Assembly (NCBI GenBank): GCA_004802705.1
Contig: SGPL01000117.1
Span: forward strand, 1 to 64,000
Reading direction: 5' to 3'
Source: Bondarzewia mesenterica
Taxonomy: Eukaryota; Basidiomycota; Agaricomycetes; Russulales; Bondarzewiaceae
DNA length: 64,000 nucleotides
In this document: positions 24,648 to 37,200 of the stretch, one piece after another
Layout of the letters: the number at the start of each line of letters is the position of its first letter
Numbering within the stretch: the first letter of the stretch is position 1
Program-made: the position numbers and the translations under genes
Notes under the pieces: generated by a model
The model's database searches: none
Told to the model about the DNA's origin: nothing
What the model saw: only the letters and a program-made list of their open reading frames with translations

Positions 24648-24792
24648 TCTATATNTNTTNATGATGTAAGCAATGATATAAGACNGNGCCTCAGATGNCA
24701 GCTCGCNGGTNNNGCAACATCAAACTTGCAAAACNTAAATGCATGACCTGTNTCNGNGAGGAAATACAATGAGCTGGCTCTNCCTANAAACA

Positions 24793-25771
24793 TCAANCAC
24801 NAGATGGCTGCTCNCTGTCAACAATGATACCATANGTGCCAAATTNNATCCATNNTGCTNGCTTTATCCCCTGCCNCTCATGCACATTGTCCCTCATNAA
24901 GGAGGCAATGCAAACCCTCTNGCCNTNGACCTCTGACACNNAATGAGCAAACACCCTTCCACAAATCCCNACTACCATCCCCGAGTTATATTGNAAGGTG
25001 ATGCCGANGTCNGGGAGTTCCAANANAGCATTTCTATAAGGTCTGATGGTNGTCAATAGGTCNTACCACTCATGTCTTGCTTNGNCATCTCNGTGTGGGG
25101 GACACAACCTCTGAGCAATCAGCGAGACTCCTGTGAAGACCGATGGCCATNGGCNACCTATGTCNGTGAGNGAGTTCACNTCACAGAGCTTCCTGATGGA
25201 TTGCAATCNACAGNGATACTGTTCANGATNGATGAGGCTCAAAATGGCNTTGAGCANGGCTGNNGATTNGGCNAAATNNGNGAGCCATTGGCGACACCCT
25301 AACCNGGAGTACTTNTCCTTGAGGCTCNCNGANGGTCTCATTTNATGTTCAGNCAACTGCAATCATTGTTANGACACTCACAGAAATTCACCGAGGAACC
25401 CTCACATCNTGTNCCTGCTNGAANCATCCTGCTNACATCTCTACAGTGCNANGAGCNATGCTAGTATAGGCATCGGTGTCAGCAACAGTAAAAAAAATTA
25501 GATTCAGACCTCCAGTTGCTAGCCGGCTTCAGCAGGTGCATCAGTGAGACATTCACTATTACCGCCCACATAATAGCCTAGAGAGAATCAACAAAGGCAG
25601 GGAGACTGCTCAGTGAATACACACCTGTCTTTTTTCAGTCACTATGCCTAGAAGATACCAGGTCCCGACAATGCTATGCTTATCGATGATCATTGCCGGT
25701 GAGCAATGAATGGGTAGCAGTTCAAGATACAACAGCGGATACCTTTTCTCTAGTGCAGCTTCAGTGCCCTC
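24793..25771 (-). pseudogene. TET/JBP-family 2-oxoglutarate/Fe(II) dioxygenase, partial
   Basis: Enzymes of this family oxidise 5-methylcytosine or thymine in DNA; fungal members are repeatedly linked to KDZ transposons. The main exon (25,362-24,793) reads RLGCRQWL, YRCxLQSIRKLC, WPSVFTGVSLIAQRLCPPH, then HRD followed by RHEWYDLL-TIRPYRNA, which holds the HxD iron motif. After ITLQYNSGMVxGICGRVFAH come a second His (FAH-VSEV), an Arg (G-RVCIA, expected to bind 2-oxoglutarate) and MRDNVHE-QG. Upstream exons at about 25,577-25,500 (AIMWAVIVNVSLMHLLKP) and 25,771-25,625 (KRYPLLYLELLPIHCSPAMI) fit the N-terminal region of fungal members. Farther upstream the frame is lost to stops, so the 5' end is probably broken. 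Many Ns are present. It shares the strand of the KDZ gene and ends 145 bp upstream of it. Confidence 0.7.
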
Positions 25772-27136
25772 ACTGGGTCAGCATGCCCTTATATGAACTC
25801 ATCTGGCATATCACTAGAGATCCCAATTTAACATGACTGCAGCCTATTCAGCATTCCAAATCAATGAAACATTCTATATGCTTACTTGGGGATGCAATTG
25901 CTGCAATGATGTCACACTCAAACAGCAGCCTTACAGAGAGCAGGAATGTTGCGATCCACGAAGATACCATTTCAGGTTTTCACTGACTAGCAAGCTTTTC
26001 ACGCAGATTATGCTCAATATGATTGGCAAGCTGCTCTGTGAGCCCCAGCATCTATTATGATAGCTGTTGGTCTTTGGTGGAGTCAGGCTGGCTCATGACT
26101 AGCCTGTTGATGTAGAAAGATAGGAGGAAGGGTGATGAGCTAGCATAGCAAGTATGATTATCTTTCAAAATTGGTTGCTAGTACCATCACAGGGAGTCAC
26201 AAATAGCACTTGCTCGATGAGCATGAGAATTGATTTATACACAGGCTCACAGGTTATGCTCAGCTTAGTGTTTGTTAATCTGGAGTAAATACTGAGTGAG
26301 GTAAAAAGGTGAGTGTGAAGAATATAGAGTAGTCATTGTGTTGTGTGTTGTTCCAAATTGAGGCATGGTCAGATCTGGCAACTACAGTGGTTGCAATATT
26401 TGGCCACTTTACTAACATGAGTACTTCCTGCTCTTCTTCTACAATGCAAAATAATAATGAAATATATATAATGCATAAAGTCAGAATTTTGACACACAAT
26501 GCCATCTCATATGGACATCAGCAGTCAGTAATTGAGGATATGGATTAGAATTCAGCATGCATCTTATTAGTGTGAATGAATCTGACATCAATGATAAAAA
26601 GGGTGTTTTCAGTCTGAAAACAAGGATTTTTACTCCTTATAGTCATTATAAATTTGACAGGTCTGTGTTGAATAAAGTGAGGGTGAGCTGAGCTGAATGA
26701 TTTGATGATGTGTCACTGTTCCTCTCATGCACAACAGTGCTTATTAGCAGCAGCACAACTGTTGAGAGAGGGAAAAATGTGTTGACCCTGCCCAATCACT
26801 TTGATTTATTTTGTAAGATTGACATAGGTTTCTTGGGCAATTGTCTGGGGCTTACATGGTGTTGTGATTTTTGAAAATGCAAGGGAAAAGAGAGTATTAC
26901 TTCTCACTGAGGCCACTGGTGATGTTGACGAATGATGAGACTGTCATTCTCACCACCTAAAGTGATGTGTGGCTGGATGATCTATGTTGCCAAGACCTGG
27001 GAGTACATCTTAGTCATCTAAATTTAAATACAAAGCTTCTTCTTCCTGGGCCTAGAGTAATCTCTTCCATATTCTTCCCTACTAACTCTCACCTTAACCT
27101 AAATTCCACTCCATATCTCTGGTGAACTTGTACAAA
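25772..27136. other. AT-rich region upstream of the TET/JBP relic
   Basis: No supported gene. Short frames occur at 25,833-26,060 on the plus strand and near 26,300-26,500 on both strands. The segment may hold remnants of the TET/JBP 5' exons. Confidence 0.35.
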
Positions 27137-28961
27137 ATGGATGCTACCAACGCAACCTTCAGTGAGGTGGAAAAGAAAGAACTAGAAAAGAACTGAGACT
27201 CTTGGTGAAAGGCAAAGCCAAATGTCCGACAGTCCATGGAAATCAGATAGACATTGATGACAACAAGTGACAGGCTGAAGGAACAGGTTCCCCACCAACC
27301 TCTGAAATATGCACAATATGCCTGTGCCCTTCAGAAGGTCCGTGATGTATCCTCATCACTTTTGCACCCATCCATACTAACCATGTTGGCTGAAGTCCAT
27401 GCATGAGTTCTTCGAGGCAAAAATGCCTAAGATGAAAAAGAAGGACAAGATTTTGTATGTTCGCTGATGGACCCCACTAGAGGTCCTCAAGTTTCTTAAA
27501 TGTAAAGATATTAATGCCTACATTTTCGAGCAACATGGGTCAGCTGGAAGAAGTCCCAGGACTATATTGCCCACTACCAGGAGGGCATTAGAGCAGTGAG
27601 GGACAGGACATTGGAAGAGGACATGGACAAGTACTAGCAACTCACTGATAAGTGAAACTCTACCCAGCCACCAGCAGAAAGGCAGAGGGAATAAGTGCTT
27701 ATCTGTTCAGTGAAGACCTTCTCATCAATATGTTTACAGCCTTGCCAAGAAGGCCAACCAGTACATCAGGGAGTTTGCTAGGCAGATGTACCAGCAACTG
27801 AATATGAAAGTGTTTGTGCTCTCAGCAACAATGGTGAAAGATGAGAGAACAGTCATTTGTCAGTGAGTGTGTCCTCATTGGTAATGATATCAATAGATCT
27901 ATCTAAATATGCACCCAGCCATGAATTTAATGAGGACAATGGCTTTATAGACTTCACAAAAACCTAGCCAGAATGAGGGACTGGTGAAATCATGAAGGAA
28001 CAGGAAGAGTATGCTTTCAAAGTTTTTGGTCAGTACCTAACTTTGGTATAAACTATACTGGTATTTTGACGTCTCACTTAGGGACTAGAAATATGGATGA
28101 GGAGATACAAGAAAGTGCCAAGAAGAGGCAGAGGAGAAAGCTGATCCTGGAGTTGGACACCACTGAGGATGGCAGGATGTTGCTGCCTGAGCTGGTGAAG
28201 GACAAAGCCTTTGATCTCAAGCAGATGAAGAGCTTGGTGAGAGCTGTGATGACCACCATGTACTGTAGGTATTTCAATCTCAATATAAAATGGCCACTAA
28301 TGGTCATGTAGGAGAAGCCAGTGGGAATCCCAAGGGATCTGTTCCCTGGGGAGAATTGAAGAAACAGTGAGGAGAATACCTCGCTGATGAATATTTTTCA
28401 GACAACTTTATTGTCAAAGAGTCATCGAAACTCATTCAAAGCGACTTGATGAAGCTCCTCGAGCACTGGCAGGACCTTCAAAATGATGAGAAGGACCTGG
28501 TCATGTTCAAATTATATCGAGCCAGTGATAGTAGGATCCTGCCAGTAAAGGTCAGCATGGCAGAGACCAAGAAGGCTAAGGCTAAGAAGTCTCATAGATC
28601 AGCGAACAAAGCTGATCTAGTGTCGGCAGTCATGAGTACTTCTGAGAGAACTAGTTCTTCTGCCAAAGGCAAAAAGAAGGCTACTGATCTGGAGGTGGAT
28701 GAAGAGATCACTATGGCAGTGAAAGACTCAGAGGAAGATTTTGAAGCAGAGCTGCTTGTGTTGACAGATGATGACAATGGCAATGAGGACATAGATGACC
28801 TATACAATGAGGCTGTTGAGAGATGGGAGATTGTGGTGAAGCAGCTGCTCATCAATCCCTCGGTAATTGAACCCAACATCTCACCTGCATCCTGCTTCAC
28901 TAAGTCGGATATGTTGAAGATGAGTTTCTTGTTGAACCTCAGTGGCCAGCCAGAGTACTGA
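27137..28961 (+). pseudogene. Unassigned degenerate gene of repeat-associated type
   Basis: Fragments in plus-strand frames begin at ATG 27,137 (MDATNATFSEVEKKE) and continue through KKANQYIREFARQMYQQLNM near 27,750 and a 28,066-28,311 segment (KRQRRKLILELDTTEDGRML). A 171-codon frame at 28,446-28,961 follows, with a Lys/Ser-rich and acidic linker (SAKGKKKATDLEVDEEITM) and ending LLNLSGQPEY. The pieces lie in the order expected of one gene, interrupted by stops (for example TAG/TGA codons around 27,190-27,660) and frame changes. I recall similar anonymous proteins being common in repeat-rich basidiomycete genomes but cannot name a domain. Non-functional as written. Confidence 0.4.
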
Positions 28962-29315
28962 TGGATGTCCAGTTGATATTCGAGCTTCTGGTGTGTTTTT
29001 ATTCAAGTTTGACTCACACATATTAATACTAAATCAAGAATAAGATGATCATCTGTTCGCTGCTAGTGACAAAATTCCAGCATGGTGTCATTGGAAATAC
29101 AACCACTTGTAGCTGCCCAGCTAGTTTTACTATATCCTACAACATCAGCAAAATAGAAGTGATCTAATTAGCTGATTCGATTTCACTATGTACGTAGTGA
29201 AACTTTATTACGCATTAGACTACAGTAATACTACCATAGTTTTTACTATAGGCTGGTAGTTTTTACTTTATCAACTGCTTTGTAGTGAAATTTCACTATG
29301 TGCTAAGTTTAGGTG
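28962..29315. other. Spacer with TTTCACTA motifs
   Basis: No gene. The phrase TTTCACTA with neighbouring TACTAT and TAGTGAAA words recurs at about 29,179-29,310 in both orientations, possibly a decayed terminal inverted repeat of a small element; I could not define its limits. Confidence 0.3.
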
Positions 29316-29552
29316 CTCTATGTTTTGTTCCTATGTTTTTTCTTATGTTTTTTCTATGTTTTTTTTCTATGTTTTTCTTATGTTTTTTCTTATGTTTTTT
29401 TCTTATGTTTTTTTCTTATGTTTTTTTCTTATGTTTTTTTTCCTATGTTTTTTTTCCTATGTTTTTTTTCCTATGTTTTTTTTTCCTNTATGTTTTTTTT
29501 TCNTATNTTTTTTTTTTCCTATGTTTTTTTTTCCTTTTTTNTTTTTTTTGCT
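29316..29552. repeat. TATGTTTTTTTCC microsatellite
   Basis: About 15 imperfect copies of a 10-15 nt unit, TATG followed by a T tract and usually C(C/T)TA. Unit length increases rightward as the T tracts lengthen. Several Ns (about 29,488-29,541) mark unresolved homopolymer lengths. Any reading frame through it is Phe/Met/Tyr/Cys low complexity and is not a gene. Confidence 0.9.
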
Positions 29553-30944
29553 GTGTTGGGTTCGAGATGGGCGACCGACCCGTCGGGTTTCTCCCATCCG
29601 CTCTCGACTCTTTCATTATGATCATCATGCGGAGGGGGGGCGAGAGAGCGGGTCGGCCGTCGGAGGACTGAACTCCCCTCCCCCCCCAAAAAAAACGCTT
29701 TTTATTTTCATTTTCATTTTCATTTTCCTCTCCCGCGCCTCCTTCTCTTCTCCACTTCGAACTTCCGAGCTTGCGAGTTCAACAGTGGGTCTGGACGAAG
29801 CACCCGGGCCCTCCTCTTCGCTCGGTCGGCGGTTCTTCTCGCCCAAACGGCGACGACGACGGGGGCTTCGCGCGTGCTAGTCCAGGGCAGGTCGCATGCG
29901 ACACTCGCACACGGGCAATCCAAAGTCGTCCCATCCCGCTCTCCCTCTCCCACTCTCCCACTCTCCCCTTTCTCTTTTTGTGATGGCGATGGTGACGGTG
30001 ATGGTCGTGAATGCCTATTAGGCTCGACGATGACGACGAGCCTATTTTTCCTTTCTTTCTTTGCACATCCTCCCCTTGTTTCTGTTCTTCCGCCTTGTGT
30101 GCCTCGTCCACGTTTTCTTTTCATTTTTTTTTTGGATTTCAGTTCTTTTCAAGTTTTTAAAGAGTGGGACGACGATGACGATGCATCCTGAACCCAGACC
30201 GAGACCGAGATCATCGTCCTCCCTCCCTCCTTTGCATCGTCCTCCGTGAAGCGCAAACGTGAGAACCGTCGAATGAACAAACGAATGGACGGGAGTGTCG
30301 GGAGGACACGCACGACCGTCCTTCGTCCTTCTCCGCCAAAAGACGTCCGTCCGTCCGTCCTTCCAAATCTTAGCGCCAGGTACCGAAGCAGGAAGTGGGA
30401 ACGCACACGGGGACCTACATACATACATTACACGCAGGCGCTTCTGGCGCCGTCGTCAACCCTCGCCGGTGCACCCTTCCTTCTCTCTCTCTCGGGAGTC
30501 GGGAGTCGGGATGACGCCCATCCTTCCAAGTCGCCGTGGGGGGGGAGGGGAGGGGCACACAAACCCCGACGGCTGCTCTGGAAAAATTCATTAGAGTTCG
30601 AGTGCGTCGGGTCCCGAATGTGGACCTCGTCCCGCTCGCTTTTGGGTTAGCTCGCACATATCCACCGCGTTGTTCCCGCCCGTCCGTCCGGTCCTCTTTT
30701 TTTTTTTTTTTTTTTTTCAAGATCAAGATGGGACGCCGGGATCGTGATGCTCCGTCGACGGTTTCAGGGCAAAAGACCCTCTCCCCCCTCCCAAGGCTAG
30801 AAGCAGGCACCCGTGGGCGAGCGAAAGGCCTACCGCCGCGCTCGCCCAAATAAAAATAAATAAAAATCAAAGCGGGACGCGGCGTTTTATTTATTTTATT
30901 TCGCGTGCCTTTCATTATCGCCGGGGACGCGTCCGCCTCTCGGT

Positions 30945-30995
30945 TTCTTTTCTTTTCTTTTCGTTCCGTTCCGTTTCGTTTCGTTTCGTTCCCGT
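30945..30995. repeat. Pentanucleotide microsatellite (TTTCT / GTTCC / GTTTC)
   Basis: Consecutive runs of related pentamers: TTTCT repeats pass into GTTCC and then GTTTC repeats, all pyrimidine-rich on the plus strand. Confidence 0.8.
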
Positions 30996-31482
30996 GGCGG
31001 TTTTTCCATTTTCGTTTTCTGTCCTGACCCGTTCGCGTGACGCCATCAACGCGGATCCTCCCCCCTCCCCCTCCCGACCCGAACCCGAACCCAATCCCGG
31101 AAATGGAGAGGTGGGTCCGAGAGCGGGGGGGCGGTGCAGGGGTCAGGACCAGAAGGACCAGAAGGAAGGAGGAAGGGGAGAAGGGAGGGAGAAAGGGCGA
31201 CGTCGGCGTCTCAGTCTCACTCTTTGCACTTCCGCGTCGCGATGCAGATGCGGATGCAGGGGAGGGACACGTCTATCCGTGTTCGTTCCTCCCGAACGCC
31301 CTCCGTCCATACCAGTTCTGAGTCGTGACCGCGCGTTTCAGGGAGCTCGGCCTTCTTTTGTCCGTGCGACGACGGCCACCCCTCCCTTCCCCCGACGCCG
31401 TGCCGTGCCTTGCCTGTCCGCGAACGTGTTTCCGACTTTGGCTGATGGGGACTGAGACTGACACCTCACAAAAAAAATGGAC

Positions 31483-31827
31483 GCCGTTTCGAGGAGACCC
31501 GACGTATCTGCGCCAGGTCGGTGTTTTGCATGAGAGAGGTGGGTGTGCGTCGAGGCGCCCTGCTCGTCTGCGTGCTCTTGCTCTCCTGGTACTGTGAGTT
31601 ATTGACTGCGGGCGGCTCGGCTCGGTGCTTTGCCCTCTGCGTCCCTGGCTGACGTCGTTTCGAGGAGACCGACGTATCTACGCCACGTCGGTTATTTGCA
31701 CGAGAGAGGTGGGTGTACGTCGAGGTGCCTTGCTCGTCCGCGTGCCCTTGCTCTCTCCTAGTACTGTAAGTTATTGACTGCGGGAGGCTCGGCTCGACTT
31801 GGTGCTTTGCCCTCTGCATCCCTGGCT
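31483..31827. repeat. Tandem duplication, about 171 bp per copy
   Basis: Copy 1 (31,483-31,650) and copy 2 (31,654-31,827) both start with CGTTTCGAGGAGACC and end with TTTGCCCTCTGC(G/A)TCCCTGGCT. The offset is 171 bp, and single-base changes and small indels separate them. No coding meaning is apparent. Confidence 0.85.
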
Positions 31828-34200
31828 CTGTTCTGTGGGCGGCGTGCCTGCGTCAATCCTGCGCAACATGGCATGGCGACCCTCCGGCACGGTTAAACCA
31901 CCCGCGAGAATGCTTCTCGGTTCTCGGTTTCGTCACGTCTTCTCTCTCTCCCGAAAACACCCACATCCGACTCTAGTAGGCGAATTCCGCTCGAATCGTT
32001 TTTTTTAATTCACGCATTCGTCTTTCCTGGTTGGACGATACACGAAACAGAGCGCCCGTTCACGAACCCCTTTGTAAAAATAAAAAAGAGGAAAAAAGAG
32101 AAAAAGACCAGGAGATCCGCTCGACGAGACAAGTCGATCAAGGCCGTCGTTGCCTGAAACAACCACCATCAGGTTCGCGAAGATGGAAATTCAATGATAG
32201 GGAAACGGAGAAGGCCTGCTCCGCCGAAGTCGTCGCTCGCCCGAGACGTCCCACCCTTTTTCATTTCGGCGTCGTCTGGCAGTGGCCTCGACACGGGACC
32301 GGTGCTTAGGGCAGGGACAGGGTGGAACAGGGGATAGATCCCCTTTCCGCCGATCGAACGTTTTCGGGTGTTTCCTCGACGCTCGTCGTCAATTCAAGAA
32401 TTGCGGCAGTGCAAGTGTTTGCCTGGTTCTCGGGCCCGACGGCGTGCACTTGTCTATCTGGTGGCGCCCCATCCGAGACTCTCTCTCGACCGCGCGCGAG
32501 GCCAAACCCAAACTCGGTCGTCCGCGCTGGTGTGCTGGATGAGTCATGACGCGTCTCTCTCTCCCTCGTCCGCGTGTCGCCGTGATTCAAGACGGGGCAA
32601 TGCTGACCCCTTTTTTAGAACAGGGAGGCGACCCGGTCGAGGCTTGGGTCGCCTTCCGTCGAAACGCTCTCTTTCCTCAATCGTCAGCAACCGGACATTT
32701 TTGAACAAGGGTCCATTAGATCACTGTAATTATCAACCACTCACCTGGGCTCGACGCATCATGTCGGTGCTTTGCTTTTCCCATACAATCACTTCCACGG
32801 GATCAGAGTGGCAGAATCCCAACAGCGTTCGTTCGCTTTGTTGACAGGCTTCCAGGTAATGTTCGATCGGCGTGCGTGGTTACACGACCATCGCCCGGGC
32901 CCTTTTCACTCTGCTTGCTGACTCTTCGCGATAGTCCTGGAGCACCGAAAGCAGCTGGCAAAGAGGGTTGGGCGTCCGACTCTTGAACCCCACATCGACG
33001 ACGACGCCACCAGCGGTCGACTGAGTTTTCCGAAAAAACGGGCAGATCCATCCATCCACCCCCCCCTTTCTCTTCTTGATTTCGAATTCCCATGAAGACC
33101 TGCGCGATTGTACGTAAACTGACTACTCACTACATATTCTCGTCGCCGTTCTTCCAGCTTATATATGCGCCAACCCTGCATCCCTCGTCCGCCCTTCGTC
33201 CGCGGAGACACGGACTTGGCGATTTGGAGGGGGTTTTTCTCATTCGCGAGAGGACGAACGACTTTGATGCATCGGTCAGCATCCTCGATGGTGACGCCAC
33301 CGGCCGCTCATTCGTGGACCACACGCGGGCTCGGGAAATGCCAGCTCCTCGTTCTTTTACGGTACGAACTCGCCTTCGGTGGCTGAGAAGGGGGGGTTGC
33401 AAGCCCACCGCGTCGCCCGTTTTCGCGTTTTGGAAAGTCCCATTGGCTCGAGGTGGATTGACAGGTGGACCCGTCGACTCGGATCGTGGACTTCTTTTTT
33501 TTCTGATCCATCCAATCCCACAGCGGCGCCGCGCGTATGCGTATAACGCGTCGGATCGTCCAAGACGAGTTAGCAGCAGCGCAGGCTTTTTCGCAGAGTT
33601 GATTTGTGTGGACTCGCGCAACGGCGCCGCAACCCTCCTGCGCTCCCTTTCGGATCTCAGTGCCTTTTTGATAGATAGAGAGACACTGGGCTCCCATGAT
33701 CAATCAGATGCATTCCTGAACAGTGCACGACCGCGCAAGACACCGTTGGTCAATATACGGACCCCCATCGCGATCCAGGGTATCGTTGGACGTGATTGGC
33801 CAGTCATCGTGGTGGTCCATTTTGTGGTTATCAAGCACGTTGGGTGCGCTGGTCTGAACAGGTGCCTTCGGAGAGCCCTCGATACGCCAACGCGCGCCCG
33901 ATCCACTTGATGCTGGTCCCATTTGGTAGGGTCATGCGGCGTGGGGCTCGTTCTTCTCCGTCATCATGGCCGCCTCTACAGCATTTGGGGGGAGAAAAGA
34001 GCGGCCGTTGATTGGCTGGCGGAGCCTCGAGGTTTGACGACACTTCTGATTGGTTGATTGGTCGGAGAACGCTTTCGTTCACCTCCAGCCAAGTGCTCAT
34101 GATTTTTTTAGATTTCAAACTCGGCTGTGTGGGTGACGGTGCGATGCGGACAGGACAAATACAAATCGCATGCCACCCTAGCACGCGTCCTCAGTGATGC

Positions 34201-37200
34201 GGCCAGACTGCGATCATGCCCGACACTCCACACGGTTGACGCGTCAGCCTGAGGCTCGCGTGTAGCGCTCACAGCTTGTTTTGCTCATCGGGGATCGTCT
34301 GTCCATACTTGTGTGTGTCTTAATTGCCTCACTCCTGAAAAGGCCTCTTCGTTAGGTCCGCGGAGCGCCGGAGATACTGCCTCGAGCCGACACACACATG
34401 CATACACATGCACGAGAATGTGTTCTGAGCGGCCACGTTTTCGATCCCCCCCATCTCCCATCGCTCGCGGACTGTATAGGATACGGGCTTTGCCAGCGCC
34501 GTGCCTTGATGCTTACGGATGAGAACCGTGTCGAAGTCGTCAGCATCGAAAACGAGAAGTCGCCTCTTCCGCCTTCATATGGTAACATACGGCATTAAGA
34601 TTGCGGCAGGTGACTCACGCTCTCGAGTCGATTGTAGAATACGGTAGTGCAGTGTTCTGCGACGGCTCTTCTCAATCACATGTGCCCTCGAGCATCTGCG
34701 GATTCGAGGGTTCGAGTACTCTTTTTTCTTTCTTCTCTCTTCGGTACGTATGTCTCAAGCTGTGCCGTTTCATCACGGCAATGTTCCCGCCGCTGTTTTG
34801 CGCCGCATCAAAGACCTCCTTGTTATCTCAGGGACTTATCATGTGCTGCACGACGAGCAACTGTCTAGGAAGCGATACATCCGACGGTTTGCAAATTGAT
34901 GGTCTATATTGGAGGGAGGGAAAAACACCGGAATATATTTTGCATTTTCAACCAATCCTTGATGATCCCGCGATCCCCAATTGAGCATGGCTTAATATAC
35001 ACGACCCTCACGTTCGGCGCCACGATGCCTTTGAACTTTCAGCAAGATCGCCGGAAGCTCGTTCGCATGTGCTCGTGTGACACTGGCACGCCGCCATACT
35101 GAGTCGCCAAGCGTCACGACTACGCTGTTCAATTTTCTTGTATGCGCTGACCTTGAAGTAAGATCTGGAACGGAGCGAATATCGAACACTAAAAGCCTAG
35201 CTCACCTCCGAAATCTAGTCTTTGCAGTGATGGAATGCCCCTATACCTTGGGATCCGGAAGCAGGTGTCAAGATAGGCAGGCCGCTCCTTCGTTTCGTGT
35301 CGTGGGCTACAGCATGATGAAGGAAACCAGGTGAGCACGCATCCTGTGCTTCTTGCTTGTATTGGCATAAGCATTCACTGACTCGATTCAAGTGGCATCA
35401 TCAGCTACAAATATCGGTAGTAGGGTAATGTGTCATAAAGGACTGAAAGAACTCTGAGAAGGTGTTCCCTTGCCCGTGGGACAATGCGATACGGGTTTGG
35501 AAAGTGCGTATTACTCCCGCGTGGAACCCTTCGACTGGCCGGCACTGCTATTGTCGTACGAGAATTCAGTATATGGGATGCGGCGATGTCGATTGGCTGC
35601 CGTGTGTCGGGTGGATCTCAGTGACATCCGGTACGTTTTGCAAAAAACGTCAAGAGCTCGCCGTACTTTTTTATACCGCAAACCTTCGTCTCCAGCTTCC
35701 AGAACTTCTGTTATGGACAGGCATCTCCTCTTTGTCGAAGACCGGGATGCAGTGACGCGGCTCGTTCATTGCCGTGACCAGGCGGGCCTGCCGAAGGGCT
35801 TATTCCGTCATTCATCATTTTGCGCCCAAACCCTCAATGGAATGTGATATATAGCACACATTCTCGTCCCAAGCAGGTAACGCTGATCTTTTCATTGAGT
35901 CCTCGTTAGCTGATATCATGTGGTGCAGAAGCTCCAGATCGTTCAAGACGTTTGATGAATGAGCGTGGGTGTCAACGCCTACATTCTGTTTGAAATCTTC
36001 AGCCCCACACCAACAAGGTCATATCCACGAGTCTCGCGTCCCTCCCATCTGGCCGAACACAGGACTCGTATAAAAGCCACGGTTTGCTCGTTTCACTGTG
36101 AGGGCAAGCGCACACAAATGGCTAGTATCTGCTATTTCTGCGTGTACGGGACGCTGACACAAGGTTTGTTTAATCTTACATACGGTGACTGTGCGGACGA
36201 CAGGACCGGTGCGTTCTAGGCCATGGCAAATCGCATCTACGTCACATCTCTGACAGTTTTCAATGCAAGTCGACTGTCCACAGTCCACTTCCACTGACGG
36301 CGAGTCGAGGGGCAGACGCTGCCTTCCGCCTTGCATGCCATCATGTCGCAGATGGGCCAGGGGGAGTATCAAGATTGACTCTGATTGCTGACAACTCGGA
36401 GGTTTCTCGCACCACGCAATTTTTCATGCACTATCTCACTGTTTGACGCTCACGACCAAAATAAACAGCTGATTTCTCCAGGAATGTAAGCCCCTTGCCG
36501 ACGTATGCAGGTCAACATCCCGCGCATCAGCCTGCATTACACAGTGGTCACCGCTTGAAACGCACTTCCACTCAACAGTTTTTGCCGCTGGGCCGTGAAT
36601 GGCACAAAAACGCCGACGCATGCAGGATTGTGTTGACAGGTACGAGCTCAGTCGGCTCGTGTTTTGATAAGAACGGTATCCTCATGCAAATCATGCGACT
36701 CCGATGATGCTGAATGAGTTCGAGGTCCTGTCCAAATTGTCAAGACATTTGCGGTTAGTGCAACCATGATTGCAGGTACGTCAATCATTGACTTTGATGC
36801 TCATGGTCATTCCAAGATACAAAAATATTGTGTCATGGTCACGGTCGGTGAGTACCCGCGCCACAAGGATCTAACCTATTCGCAACTTCTCTCGCAGATC
36901 TTGCCGAGTGATACGCGCCACTGCATCTTTAGATCTCAAGTTAAGTTGATAGAGTGCTGTATTTCTGACATTTTCCATGCATGCTGATGCAGCGATCGAA
37001 ATTCATCCCGAGCAATTGGTTCGTTGGGCCATCGCGATTGATACCCGACGCAAGCGACGTCGTTGAGCAGGCAAATACGGTTGCAGATCGAGCAGATGGC
37101 GCACGAAGCTTTCGCTAAAATGTCTCATGTGAAGCTGCAGGCCCTTGTTCGCACCATTTCGATGTACTGTACATGCGTATACGATATGTATAAACGCATT

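Larger units (their letters stand above)
29553..34200. other. GC/CpG-rich region without recognisable genes
   Basis: Open frames occur on both strands, as expected from high GC content, but they are compositionally random (rich in Arg, Pro, Ser) and match nothing known. It contains TTTTCA pentamer/hexamer tracts near 29,700, a CGTC/CCGT tract near 30,346, a T20 tract near 30,697, TTTCT, GTTCC and GTTTC pentamer runs at 30,945-30,995 and the 171-bp tandem duplication. The longest frame (33,092-33,910, plus) shows no conserved motif and I do not call it. Confidence 0.45.

Noticed and set aside
29285..29671. Phe/Met-rich plus-strand frames
   Set aside because: They are translations of the TATGTTTTTTTCC microsatellite in all three frames.
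33092..33910. A 272-codon plus-strand frame in the GC-rich region
   Set aside because: Composition is random-looking, overlapping frames on the other strand are equally long, and no conserved motif is visible; expected by chance at high GC.
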